A DNA stretch of 64,000 nucleotides from Heterocephalus glaber (GCF_000247695.1 NW_004624805.1:1117433-1181432); one strand, 5' to 3'; shown: positions 33,861-44,684, counted from the first letter of the stretch. The notes: generated by a model not told the origin, from the letters alone. Made by a program: numbers and translations.

Positions 33861-34689
33861 TCACCAAAATCATCCCATAGAGGTCATTAGCAAATACTGG
33901 AATCCTTACCCGATGTCTTAAATTTTGGTGCTATCTCATTTACCTTAACATGAAAAATATAGCACTGTTTAAGCAAAGCTCACTGGCCTGAGCATCCTTC
34001 AGTCAACGTTTACTTAGGGTGCTCACCAGGAAGGGGGAGTGGATTTGACCGTCGTTTCTAGAAAGATATGCTCACAAAGGCATGCATTGGAGGCCATGCA
34101 GCAAGCCTGACAGCGTCTTTAAAGGTAGTAAGGTAGATGCTTACACTGTGGAACTCGTGCGGACACACCTATAGCCTGAATAAATTGAACAACTGCCCCA
34201 GCATTATATTAATGCATATCGAGCAATAGCTTGGAGTAAAATTTCCTGTGACAGTGTGCTATTCTCAGACAACTGAGATGGAAATGCAGGTGACACATCC
34301 AGGAAAAAAGGAATTGAAGAACTCAGAAACTGGCTCCCGAGATAACAAACACATTGATGAATAAAACTGCATAATGATATGTAAGATTGGGGAAAGGCAG
34401 CATTTCTACATTCATGTATTATTTAAAGAGTGTGGTTTAAAATATGCATGTGCAATTGAATTGGTACATTAAATTTTATGTCATATTTATTTTGTCTAAA
34501 TCTCTAACAGTTTCTATAGTCAACTGGATTATAAAGAGTGTTACTGGGGAATCTTTTCATTGGGTAAGAGAAGCTTCTCATTCTAGGCAGATCCATGAGT
34601 CACCTACACATAACATGGTGTGAGAATAAAACAGGAGGTTTATGAGGTACTTGGCCCACTGCCAGGCGCACAGCAAGCACCCAATTAAT
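33861..34689. other. Unassigned, short L2/MIR remnant at the end
   Basis: 34610-34685 (CTTGGCCCACTGCCAGGCGC, ACAGCAAGCACCCAATTAAT) resembles a MIR or L2 3' end. No gene. Confidence 0.45.
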
Positions 34690-34950
34690 ACAAGACCCTG
34701 TTAGCTGCAGAGCTGGACAGAGGCTGGAAGCAATGGAGGCCGCCGGCTGGGGTGCTGGGGGTGGAGACTGAGGAAGATTTTAAAGAAGAAGTTAAAGGCA
34801 AACTTGTTTTATCATTTGATTTGGGACAGGGTTTGGCCATGTACAGTCACTTTCTTTCAATTTGTCTTGAAAATGGTGTTTTCTGTGAAGGTCCAACAGA
34901 GCTCTCTGACTTTTATACAATGATTAGAAGTATCAAAAAAAAAAAAAAAC
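34690..34950 (+). other. A-tailed segment of unknown origin
   Basis: A run of about 14 A at 34936-34949 closes a 250-base segment that opens 82 codons (34752-34997) through the A run. There is no AATAAA before the A run and no clear target duplication. It may be a decayed retrocopy or simply a poly-A expansion. Confidence 0.3.
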
Positions 34951-35221
34951 CAGCTAAGAAATCTTATTCTGTCAGAATGAATACAAGCAGGGCATAGACA
35001 CTGGGCTTCCTCCAGGGCCGAGACTTCCAGCAATCAGGGCAGATCCCCAACCCGAGAGACCTCCACTCTTCTGTCTTCTTAATCTTAGCTTTGCTAAACA
35101 GGGCTCACTCCCCAAGCTACCTTGAAAGGAAGAGAGTAAATGTGTCTTTCATGCCAGCTTCCTCTGCCATGTTGTGACATGTTAGGTCTTTGAGCTACAG
35201 TCCAAAAAACTGAAAAGAGAC

Positions 35222-35224
<3 letters not shown>

Positions 35225-35269
<45 letters not shown>
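35225..35269. repeat. (GA)n microsatellite, about 22 units
   Basis: Perfect AG run of about 45 bases, ending in ATCACC. Confidence 0.97.
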
Positions 35270-35271
<2 letters not shown>

Positions 35272-36068
35272 ACCTATCTGATCTGCATATTAACCTACCA
35301 CATTGAGCAAACAAAGGAGATGGCAAGGATTACTGTGGTCTTATGTCTTCTGACAGGTGCTAGGGGCTGTATTTCCACTTGCCATTCTTGGGCACTGTGT
35401 AAATGTCTCTATCCCAGGGCCTGAGGCCTGGATTCACTTCTGCAGGCTCAGAGCAAGCCAGACGCCACCACTGGGGACAGAACTGAACCAAGCCTGTCTC
35501 GGAAGCCTCTCTAGCTGTGCAGGGAGCAGACTGACGCCCCAGAGGGAAGCAGGGTGACTGTGGACAGCGCCCTCCCGTCTCTGCCTGGCACTCTGCACTC
35601 AGCAGTTTATACCTGGGATGCCAGGGGCACTGGCCGGAGCAGGCTGCCTCCGTTTCTACCAGCAGATCTCCCGCACCCCGCTCAGAGTGCACGCACAGCG
35701 ACCTGGATCTTCCAGGAGGTCCCTTTGAAGGGAGCTTCCTTGGGCCTGACGCACCCAGCCTCACTCCTGAAGCTCTGACCACGCCCGTGTTCGTTGCACG
35801 GGCTGCTCAGGCTCTCCAGCAGAGCCTAACTGCTGAGCTCAGCCTCCTGCTCCCCCGTCCTATTCCTGGACACCTCTTCCCGCCGCCCTCTCTCCTCCGG
35901 GCGCAGTCTTCTCTACAGTTAGCTTTGTCCCTCACTGTCTCTCACCTTCTCGGGCTTTCTGGCACTGTAACTTCCCTGGGGATGGGCCCAAGCATGTTTG
36001 CCCAGTGAGATTTTGCTGTTTTGTCACTGTCAGGTACTTACAGCCCAGTTATCAGTGGTGTGAAACTG
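35270..36068. other. Unassigned, moderately GC-rich
   Basis: A minus-strand frame of 140 codons (35360-35782) overlaps plus-strand frames of similar quality. No recognisable domain. 35780-35960 is pyrimidine-rich. Confidence 0.45.
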
Positions 36069-36465
36069 CGTGTGTGTACATGCATGGAAATGTGTGTATG
36101 CATATGTGGGAATGTGTGTGCATACATGGAATGTGTGTGTGCATATGTGGGAATGTGTGTACATACATGGAAATGTGTGTGCATATGTGGGAATGTGTGT
36201 ACATACATGGAATGTGTGTGTGCATATGTGGGAATGTGTGTGAGTACATGGAAATGTGCCTTGTGTGCATACATGGGAATGTGTGTACATACATGGAAAT
36301 GTGCCTTGTGTACATACATGGAATTGTGTGTGCATATGTGGGAATGTATGCATACATAGGAATGTGCATGTGTGTGTATGTGGGAATGTGTGTGCATACA
36401 TGGGAACGTGCAAATGTGCACACACGGGGATGCGTGTACATGCATGGATGTGTATGTGAGTACAT
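36069..36465. repeat. Minisatellite with a two-part unit of about 40 bp
   Basis: Alternating half-units GCATATGTGGGAATGTGTGT and ACATACATGGAAATGTGTGT give a composite period near 40, repeated roughly nine to ten times with length variants. The unit contains no stop in several frames, so frames of 100-184 codons are open on both strands (for example 36005-36559 plus, 36038-36568 minus). This is a compositional effect and not evidence for a protein. Confidence 0.9.
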
Positions 36466-36950
36466 GTTTTCTCAGTTGTTTCTGAACCATCATTCTTGGG
36501 CCTGTGTAGCCACTGGAAAAGTACTTTCTGATGTTAGGACCATCAGGTTTTGTGTTTAGCTGTGACACAGAGTTTCATCCTAAACAGACTGACCTGCCTC
36601 CACCCCTCTGGAACACTTCTGAAGTGAAGACAACTCTTTAATTAGATGTGAGAAATCTTTTGCAACTCAACAAGAAATCAAACATTAGGGACAAGTTTTT
36701 CCAGCAGGTTTTGCTGGACCCTGATTGGGGGGTGGGTCTGATTTAGGGAGCCCCTGATAGCAGGTCACAGCCATTGAGACCTCCTTGGCCTCTTTACAGG
36801 ATAGTTACAGCCAAGGTGAGTGACCGAGGGAGGTTGCCCTGGGCTGATTAATTAGTGGAGTCCTGATTAACTAGGCCAGATGAGTTGTGCAGTCTCTGGG
36901 TCCAGTGAAGGTTTTCAGAGTTGCTGTACCTTTGGCAGCTGGTAGGACCT
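36466..36950. other. Unassigned sequence
   Basis: No supported gene or repeat. Confidence 0.5.
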
Positions 36951-37175
36951 TGCATTAGTCTGTGGCTGCCATCACAAAGTATCGCAGACTAGGTGACTTA
37001 GACCGCCTCGTGTGCTGGAGCCCAGAACCCCAAGGTTCCGGTGTTGATAAGCATCCCTTCCGCTTGCGGATGGTGCCTTCCTCCTGTCTCCATGTGGCTG
37101 TTTCCAAGTTTCCTCTCCTGAAAGGCACTGGTCCTGTGCAATTGGGCCCCCTGATGACCTCACTGGCGCAGCCTT
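36951..37175 (-). mobile_element. MLT1-like LTR, antisense, truncated
   Basis: CATTAGTCTGTGGCTGCCAT, CACAAAGTATCGCAGACTAG and CTCCTGTCTCCATGTGGCTG, ending near CCCCTGATGACCTCACTGG. Confidence 0.65.
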
Positions 37176-37379
37176 CTGCTTAGAGACCTTGTACTCCTCC
37201 AGTCACACTCTGAGGTGCAGGGCGACAGGACTTCAGCATATGGACTGGGAGCACACAGGTCAGCCTATGTCGGGGCTCAGCAGCTTTGAGGAGCCCTCTC
37301 CTCTGTCCTGCTGCCTGAACACTGGCTGCACATCTCCTCTCTGACTTCGTCCAGGTGTTCCATATGGATGAACCAATTT

Positions 37380-37485
37380 TCTCCACACGCACCTCCTTGG
37401 GGTGGGAACTGTCATCCTCACTTCACCCAAGAGGAAGCTGAGGCGGTGAAGCATAACCTGTCCAGGCCGCAGCTGGGTGTGGCTC
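37380..37485 (-). repeat. MIR SINE, antisense, partial
   Basis: GGTGGGAACTGTCATCCTCA, CTTCACCCAAGAGGAAGCTG and AGGCGGTGAAGCATAACCTG. Confidence 0.65.
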
Positions 37486-37895
37486 ATGCGCCCAGGGCCC
37501 TGCCTGGGGTGCCCATGCCAGTGCCCCTACCCTGAGCCTGCAGCCTCAGCAGGCCGGCCTCCTGCGCCGCTGCTCCTCGGGACCCGAGGGTCAGCTCTGC
37601 ATGTGGCTTGGGACGGGGAGGAGCACAGGGCATCCCCATTTCACAGCCTGGGGTTAAAGGCAGAGCCTTCTGTGTGAGCTCCAGAACCCAAGAGATATGA
37701 GAGCTCTGGAGGAAGGGACCAAGGGATATTGCTCCCCGAAAGACTACCTCTTTGGAGGCAAATAAGCTGTGGCAGAGAAACCACCTCTTCCCTTGGGGAG
37801 CAAACAAGACAGCCATTTAAAGGTGATAGAAAATGACTCCTGAGGGGTCTTAATGGTCAAGCTCAGGAAGAATATTTACGGGAACCTAATATTAC
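37486..37895. other. Unassigned sequence
   Basis: GC-rich to about 37670. No supported gene. Confidence 0.5.
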
Positions 37896-38030
37896 AGTGG
37901 AAAGAGCGCTGCTCTGGGGTCAGATGTGTTTGTGTTTGACTGTAAGTGCTGCCTCCTTGGGTAACAGGCTTTGGTCTCAGTTGCTTTTTCTGAAAAGTGG
38001 GTATATGGTATCTCCTGCAGGGTCCTCAGA
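37896..38030 (+). repeat. MIR SINE, sense, left part (split by L1)
   Basis: AGTGGAAAGAGCGCTGCTCT, GGGGTCAGATGTGTTTGTG, TCTGAAAAGTGGGTATATGG and TCTCCTGCAGGGTCCTCAGA follow MIR order. The 3' end resumes after the L1 at 38303 (GTAAGCAATGGG where the consensus has GTAAGCGCTCAAT). Confidence 0.75.
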
Positions 38031-38302
38031 AGATGAGAGAGTGTAAAGGGGTAGGGGTGGCAGTAGAGGGAGGGGAAAGGGAAGAAGGGAAAGGAAAAAT
38101 TACGAGAAAGAAAAAAATGGAAACAAAGTCTGTGTAAACAGGGAAGGGCGGAGGGGGAGAAGGGCACACAGGGAATGGGGAAAACATAAGAACCGAGATG
38201 CATCGTGTGCAGGTGCAAGCGCCCAATGATAAATGTAAACGAACTGTATTCCTAAAATGTACCAATAAATATACAAATCTTTCAAAACAGATGAGAGAGT
38301 GT
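38031..38302 (+). mobile_element. 5'-truncated young LINE-1 in a perfect 14-bp target duplication
   Basis: AGATGAGAGAGTGT occurs at 38031-38044 and again at 38289-38302. Between them lie a G-rich polypurine tract (about 38045-38170) and a terminus with CTAAAATGTACCAATAAATA. Only about 244 bases were inserted, so it is a severely 5'-truncated copy with no coding capacity. Its terminus matches the element at 1-243. Confidence 0.85.
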
Positions 38303-39239
38303 GTAAGCAATGGGCACCCAGTGTTTAGTTGATTTTATTTGTTTTGTAATAAAAATCCTAGGCTGAATTGTGGTAACCAATTACGCACAACCGTAGTGGT
38401 TTGTAACTACACATACGTCTCTTAGCATGTGTCTGCCCAGGACTCCTCACTGCAGTGGAAAAGCCATCGTCCTAAGCTTTGCCAGTCATGGAGGCTGGTG
38501 GAGGCTACTGCACCAGCAATGAAATGCTTCGATTTGGAGGGGACATCTGCCCCTGCCAATGGGTCAGTACCCAAGCCAGGTCACCCGGCTCCACTTGCCC
38601 ACAAAGGGCCGTGAAGCACAGACACTCCGCTGCCTGGAGAGAGGCATCCAGAAGCCTTAGTTACAGCAGCAACAATGACCCCAGTCCTGATGAGGTGCCC
38701 AGCAAACGGCCCCAACATATTACGGCTCCTTCTGCCAATTCCGAAAGCAACTGTTCTCTGTTCTGTTTGCTCTTTTCCAAGAAAAACTTGGTTAATACTA
38801 ATTAATGGACTCATTGACTTACTCACATGTCCTCTTGCCCCTCACCCTTGGGGAAAGTTACCTCTGAAGATCCCAAAGACCTTGTTAAGTCTGTGCAGAG
38901 GGGAGCTGTGCGGATCGTGGATGGAGAGGAGGCATTTGACCACAGGCTCGGGAGGTTTCATGCATGTATGACGCTGTGTTTCAGGCAGGGAACGAAGCCG
39001 GAGATGGCTGTGTTTATTTTGGAGCCTTACGAAAGGATCACAGTGCTTTGCATCACTGGCCTGAGGGTAGGGAGACCTCAGCTTCAGTGCTGGTCTCTCT
39101 CTTCCCCTTTTCATATATCACGTTTACCGTTTTTGGCATTTGAAATGTTCGGTTTAGTCACAGTGAGCACGTTCGCATGGTTGGACAGTCAGCTCCTCCT
39201 GCCATTTCCAAAGCTTCTCATCTTTCTGAACTGAAACCC
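38303..39239. other. Unassigned sequence after the MIR 3' end
   Basis: The first 40 bases are the end of the split MIR. The rest is balanced sequence. A plus-strand frame of 135 codons at 38827-39234 has no domain that I recognise. Confidence 0.45.
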
Positions 39240-39725
39240 AGCACCTGTGAAACACCCCCCATCCTCCCTTGCCTCAGCCCCCAGCAGCCACAGTTCCACT
39301 GCCTGCCTCTATGAATCCACCGACTCCGGGGAGCTCACAGACATCGAGCCGAGCGAACAGTATTCCTCTTTTGTGACTGGCTTATTGCACTTAGCACGAT
39401 GTCTTCGGAGTCCATCCATGGCCCTAGCATGTGTCTGAGTATCCTTCCTAGCATTGTGCTGTGTGTGCACTCCACACTTGCTTGTCTTGTCTTTTCAATG
39501 GTATGTGAGCCACAGCTCCCTTTTAGCTGTTAGGAACAATACTGCTTTAAGCACAAGTGTCTTGCAAGGCTATTCCAGTGTTTGCTTTCCAGTTCTTGTG
39601 GACACATACCCAAGTGGCATTGCTGGGTCATGTGGCAATCCTATTTGTAACTTTCTGATGGCCTGCCATTCTGTTTTGCATAGTAGCTCGGCTGTTTTAC
39701 ATTCTCAGTAGCAGCATCTCTCTGA
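39240..39725 (-). mobile_element. Old L1 (L1M-type) 3' end, antisense
   Basis: GACTGGCTTATTGCACTTAG, CACGATGTCTTCGGAGTCCA, TTAGGAACAATACTGCTTTA, ATACCCAAGTGGCATTGCTG and ATTCTCAGTAGCAGCATCTC match the antisense order of L1M 3' UTRs. Confidence 0.8.
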
Positions 39726-41190
39726 CTTTTAACCCCCTGTCCGTCCTCTCCACAAAGAACTCGGGAGTATTAGTTGCTTTGTTTCCCGTTATTTGTACAA
39801 AGAACAAGGTCTTTCTTACATCCTAGCTGTCACAACGTAATTTGGCATTTATTGCTTCCTTATCCTAGTTCACTTCATAATTTTGTTCAGAGGTCATGGC
39901 TGCAGGCAGAGGTAACCCTTGAAATCCTGATAGAGAACGTGTGAATGCAGAACTTATCCTTTGTATGCCTTTATTGGACTTTTGTCATTTTTTTATTACC
40001 ATTAATATACTACCTGTGCCATGGGCTATCTATCACTGAATTTCTTCAAGATCCTCAGCAACAGTGAGTAAGAGATGTCTGCAAAGTCTAATATAGAAAC
40101 AAAGTCCCGTAGGGATTTGTGAGAATAGAATTAATTCGAGGCATGCTTTTGATTTGAGTTAGCGTCTGACCTGTAGGTGTGGTAGATGCATCTGAGGACA
40201 CATGATTGTACTGGGAAAAAGCCACTTGGGGAAAATCGCTAATCTTGGACACTCACCTCCCCTGGCCCATTTTCCACAGGACTCTTGATGCCGGTAACTA
40301 TCCCATCAGTGGAAGGCCTCTATTTGCTCACTAGTTTTTAATCCTCTTTCACTTTGGAAGCAGTGACTTTCTCCACATCTTGTGAGTCCTAAGCCTGAGA
40401 ATGTTCTGATGTCGGCAGATTGTGTGCTTAGCCTGTGGCAGCAGGTTCAAATGCTTACAGGGCTGGGTGTGAAGATGACAGCAACAAGCCTTTCTGTAGT
40501 CTGATGTCCATGGCTGCAGTCAGGCTGTCGCCATCAGCACTGTCGGAGCAAACAGCCAATGCCTACCCATGTGCTCAGCATCCAGGCAAAGCAGCCTGTG
40601 ATGGCCCAAGCCTGTGAGAACAAAGGCTGACACAGACATCGCACAGGTAGGAGACCCATTGGGATCAAGAGTCTCCGGGAATGCAGGGAGGGGAGCTTCC
40701 AGAGAGCAGGCTGTAATCTTCCCAGGGATTTGTTTTCCAGTGCAGTAGCCAGCCGGGAGTACAGGCCTATGCTGGGGTGGCCTTGTCTTCCAGTGTCACT
40801 GAGGGTCTTGCATCAGCAAGACAGCGCTGCTTCTGCAGGGGACACCTGATGCCACTGCTTGCAGAATCCTGTGATCTCTTAGAGGTGTGGTCTGGGGCCT
40901 CCAAAGCCACGCACCTGTCCCCCCATACCAGGGTGGGCAGGCAAACACATCTATAATCTGCTCCTGACAGCATCTCTGTTTAATTCTCACTTGGCTTTTT
41001 TTTATTTGAAAGGAAAAATAAATCCCCTCTAATCCTCTGTAGAAGTGTTGGGATTGGAGCTGGAATCACTGAAATTCTGTGTTGTCTATTAAAGTAATGT
41101 GAATGTAAACCGTAAAACCTCTGAAGACATGGGTCTGAGCTCACTCCTGTACTTCACGCTGTTGTATTTCTGCTCTATGAGCTTTGTTTT
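39726..41190. other. Unassigned sequence
   Basis: No supported gene. A minus-strand frame at 40767-40973 reads CVCLPTLVWGDRC, which superficially resembles an EGF-like end, but lacks the other cysteines and a clear splice frame. Confidence 0.45.
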
Positions 41191-41194
41191 GTGT

Positions 41195-41322
41195 TTTATT
41201 TTTGAGGCAAGGTCTTGCTATGTTGCCCAGGCTGCTCTGACTCGTGAGCTTAAGTGGTTCTCCCACCTCAGCCTCCCAGCTAGCTGAGACCTCACCACCT
41301 CCAGCAACCATGTCCAGCTAAA
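41195..41322 (-). mobile_element. B1-like SINE, antisense
   Basis: GAGGCAAGGTCTTGCTATGT, TGCCCAGGCTGCTCTGACTC and CACCTCAGCCTCCCAGCTAG in antisense order. Confidence 0.85.
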
Positions 41323-41354
41323 AGACTAGGTTTTTAAACCAAGAATCAAAATAA

Positions 41355-41592
41355 AACCCAGCGGGGTGTGGTGCCGCATGCCTGTGATCACATCATGCAA
41401 ACACCGGGAGGCTGAGGCAGAGGATCACATGTTCAAGCCCAGGGTAGGTGACTTAGCCACATAGTGAGACCTTGTCTCAGAACTGTCTCAAACAGAGCTG
41501 GGAATGGAGCTCAGCGGGAAGATCCTGAATTCAATGCGCTATCACCACCACCACCACAAAAAGAAAAGAAAAGAAAGGAAAAGAAAGAAATT
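41355..41592 (+). mobile_element. B1-ID composite SINE with (CAC)n/(AAAAG)n tail
   Basis: The first part (41358-41490) is B1: GGGTGTGGTGCCGCATGCC, GGGAGGCTGAGGCAGAGGAT and TGAGACCTTGTCTCAGAAC. It continues into an ID-like part, GAGCTGGGAATGGAGCTCAG and GATCCTGAATTCAATGCGCT, and then CAC and AAAAG simple repeats. B1-ID fusions are known from several non-mouse rodent families. Confidence 0.75.
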
Positions 41593-42185
41593 TGTCTTAT
41601 GCTAAGTAGACATCTTAGTTATTGTTGAATAATCACCCTCTCCTGTCCTTAAAAAAGCTGACCTCAGCAGTGTCTAGTAGCTACTTCAAATAACAGGTTC
41701 AGATAGTTCCAACTGAGTTACTATTGACATTTTATATAAAGAGCTCTGGTCAAGGCTGACATTGCTGAGTACACATTCATACATCCTCTCTGTGAAGGAG
41801 GACTGAGTGGCTATTTTATAAATATAAGGGCATGGAATTAAATTTTACATTAGCTACTTTTAATATGGGCTACTTAATAGCACTATTGTATCGTTCAGTG
41901 TGAAAGCACTCATTTTGGTGGAAGAGACTCTGCTCTCATTAAGCCAGCAGAAACCTATGTGGGCTGAATTAATAGCTAACAAAACAGAGGCAACTGCTTC
42001 ATTTGCAAAACGCTGAACCATTGAGAGGATCAATCAGTAGGGGGTGGTGTAATCCACCAACACTGACATTTCTGCAGGGTTCTGTTGATGCATCTGAATG
42101 CAAAATTCTCCAGGATTTTTTTTTCAAGTGCATTAAAGAGAAAAGTATCCCAGCAGGAGCTTAATAAAGGATTTCCTTCTCCTTT
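41593..42185. other. Unassigned AT-rich sequence
   Basis: No supported gene or repeat. Confidence 0.5.
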
Positions 42186-42640
42186 TTTTGACTTTTTATT
42201 TTTGCACCAGGCTTCATAGTTTTAGAAATCATTTTGAAGTCAATGTTGTGAATATTAAGTAGGGAAGGGAATGAAGACATGCTGTAACCTTATAATAAAA
42301 ATCAGATACTACCCCTTTCCCATTGACTGCATGGCAAGTGTGATGGCTTCAAGAATGGCTACTCTGATCTTGTTAAATGAGCAAATTGGGCAATAATGGT
42401 TAAACGTTCGGCAGGCACAAGGGAGAGTATAGCCAGTGTGGCTTTGTGAGGGGCTTTAATCTCCAGGGCATCAACTTGAACCTCCTTCAAGAGACCAAAG
42501 ATGTCCTGTTGCTGCTGAATGAAACCAAACATGCCAGTGTTGCCCATAACAACAGTTGCTAGGCGACCTTTGCCAGTGTGTGAGGGGTGGGAAGTACTGC
42601 AGATCATGGCACTATTTATCATCATACACCACAGTCTTGT
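42186..42640 (-). pseudogene. Processed pseudogene or retrocopy, parent not recognised
   Basis: On the minus strand, an 88-codon frame (42359-42625) is followed by about 150 bases of non-coding sequence and GTGCAAAAATAAAAAGTC, a poly(A) signal followed by A-rich sequence (42186-42205). The frame reads NTGMFGFIQQQQDIFGLLKE and EIKAPHKATLAILSLVPAE in the middle, with protein-like composition. A second frame just downstream (VAILEAITLAMQSMGKG then stop) suggests a frameshift in the retrocopy. I cannot name the parent gene. Confidence 0.5.
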
Positions 42641-43042
42641 TTAGGGAAAGGCCTGACACATGCAGTGAGGAGCCACATGATAGAAATGTCATGCACACAC
42701 AGGACAAGGAAGGCGTTCGGGGAAATCATACATAGTCGCCACGCTTACGTCTGTGTGATTTCTCACTGGAGCTTCCATTGTGGCATTGCAGTTGTGTGAC
42801 AGTGCGAGATTTACCCTGTGACCATGAGCCTCTCTCAGGGGTGGCTGGAGGGGAAGCAAAGACAGCATGGGTGAAATAATGAAGGTCTTATTGCTGTGTC
42901 ACTACTGGGATTGGGGCTCCAGCAGCAGTCAACTAGTCCCATGCCTCGTCAGCAGACAGCCCAAGTGAGCATGCAGACCTGGAGCGTTCTCTGGCCAAGT
43001 CTACGATCTGATTTACAGGTATTCTACCATAGGACTGCCTAT
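42641..43042. other. Unassigned; may hold more of the 42.4 kb retrocopy
   Basis: Part of this could be the 5' portion of the retrocopy, but I see no frame or target duplication that fixes its start. Confidence 0.35.
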
Positions 43043-43127
43043 GTTTTCTTTTTTGGTACCGGGGATCAAACTCGGGACCTTGTGCTTGCAAGGCAGGCAG
43101 AGGAACCGCTGAGCTAAATCCTGGCCC
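43043..43127 (-). mobile_element. ID SINE (young type), antisense
   Basis: TTTTTTGGTACCGGGGATCA, AACTCGGGACCTTGTGCTTG, CAAGGCAGGCAGAGGAACCG and CTGAGCTAAATCCTGGCCC: complement of A tail, B box, variable segment and A box. Confidence 0.92.
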
Positions 43128-43848
43128 TAGTACTACATACTCTGTAAAGACATTACACCAGTTCAGCAAAACGTTTGCTGAACAGATGAGCAAAACGTAA
43201 CCAGAGCCCAAGAAGGGATTTCCAAAAATCACACTGCTCTGCGAGCAGGCGCTCAGAACATTTTCTCTTCTTCCCTCTCCCCTTTTTCCTCCTGTCCTCT
43301 CTGCCTCTTGGCCAGGCTGTGCAGTCTGAGCAGCTGAGCTGAATTCGTAGTTTGGAAATTTCCTATAGATCAGTAGAAACCTGCCTGCCCCACCCTGCCT
43401 TTGCCAGGTTTGAAAGAACAACTCTCAAGAAGATTTCTTTTTTTAACCAATTTAAAAAACATTTTTAATTAGAGCAAATTAAAGAGGTCACAAATTTATT
43501 AATCCCTGTAGTGTTATGCAACATGAGCAGAGATTTCAACCCCTAAACAATGGCGCCGTGTCAGCACAAGGAACACAGAGGGGATGCATCTGCAGATGTT
43601 TTCCTGTGCAGGCGCCAGATAACGACAATGACAGCAGCTTCAGGCTAAAACGTCAGGTTACCTTTCTGTGTTCAAAATATTACAGTCCCATTCTAAGACA
43701 CTTACAGGGCACACGGAGGGAAGAGTGGGAAAAGAAAAGAAAAGAAAAGGGAAAAGAGAAGCAGCTACGTAACAGGCCCTCTGGACAGATGATGGGGCAG
43801 AGATGAATTATTTTCTCAGGAAGAAATAGTGAGCGAAGACCGAATGGG
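43128..43848. other. Unassigned; contains an (AAAAG)n run at about 43733-43760
   Basis: The pentanucleotide run is about five units with one GGG interruption. No supported gene. Confidence 0.55.
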
Positions 43849-43930
43849 GCATGGTGGTGGAGACCCTGGCTCTGGGAGCAGGACTGGACTCCTGGATTGT
43901 TTCCACCATTTATTGCCGAGCCACATTGGA
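43849..43930 (+). repeat. MIR SINE 5' part, sense
   Basis: GCATGGTGGTGGAGACCCTG, GCTCTGGGAGCAGGACTGGA and CCACCATTTATTGCCGAG. Confidence 0.6.
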
Positions 43931-44583
43931 CCAGGCATCTAGACTGCACACGCCTCTACTTCGCCTGTAAGCGCAGGCACAGAATTACATCTGCGTGGCA
44001 AAGTGACGCTGAGGATGAGATGGCGTCCAGGACGCATGGTGCTCAGCACACAGCCTGGCAGGCGGTGAGGTGACAGCAGACACCATCAGGCTGCAGTTGG
44101 TGCCCTCTTGTTAGGGTCAGTGGCTGGGCAGGAGCTCCTGGCAGGACTCCGGGAGGGAGCAGCCTGTGGACTTGGCCAGGGCTCCTGGGGGCTGCACTGA
44201 CTGCCTGTCCCGTCACTGAGGAGACACTGAGCAGAGGCAGGTGGGATGCGCTGCGGCGTGGGACCTGCTGTGGGACCGAGGGGCAACACGGGTGGTGCCG
44301 GCCGCAAGGGCTCCCAAAGCAGCTGAGCAGCCAAGGCCGTGCGCTGTGCTTCCAGGAGAGGCATGGGCAGGCCCTCGGCTGGCAGCCTGGGCGGCCTGCT
44401 GAGCAGGAGTCCATAGCGGCTTCCCGGGAGGGACGTGAGGCAGGCAGCGCTAGCCTGGCACTCACTAGTTCCTCATACTATCCCGTTACATTGCTTCGAG
44501 AGCCACAGAGCACACCCCAGGCTGGGACCCTCACTTTTTCTCTTTCTAAAAAAGAAAAAAATTCATGCTCAAAATATGTAATT
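43931..44583. other. Unassigned, GC-rich
   Basis: 44040-44460 is GC-rich with minus-strand frames of 92 and 140 codons. CpG is only moderately frequent and no product is recognised. Confidence 0.45.
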
Positions 44584-44684
44584 TGGGCAGGGGATTTAGC
44601 TCAGTGGTTCCGCCACCTGCCTGGTCTCGAGTTTGATTCTGGTTATGTATACATATATATATATGTATATACATATACATATAT
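44584..44684 (+). mobile_element. ID SINE with internal deletion, ending in an AT-rich microsatellite
   Basis: GGGCAGGGGATTTAGCTCAG, TTCCGCCACCTGCCTGG, then directly TCTCGAGTTTGATTCTGG. The CGCAAGCGCAAG segment between the boxes is missing. A TATA/TATG microsatellite (about 44645-44684) takes the place of the A tail. Confidence 0.8.

Noticed and set aside
34690..34950. Processed pseudogene ending in the A run at 34936
   Set aside because: No poly(A) signal, no target duplication and no protein that I recognise; kept only as an unexplained A-tailed segment.
35225..35269. CRISPR-like or regularly spaced repeats
   Set aside because: The tandem repeats here are simple microsatellites and one minisatellite without spacers, and the DNA is eukaryotic.
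36005..36568. Frames of 176-184 codons on both strands resembling Cys/Met-rich or His/Thr-rich proteins
   Set aside because: They are translations of the minisatellite. The repeat unit lacks stops in several frames, and both strands are equally open.
38827..39234. 135-codon plus-strand frame
   Set aside because: No recognisable domain and no splice or start support; its 3' end abuts an old L1.
40767..40973. CVCLPTLVWGDRC resembling the end of an EGF-like domain
   Set aside because: The other conserved cysteines are missing and the splice context is weak; a chance similarity.
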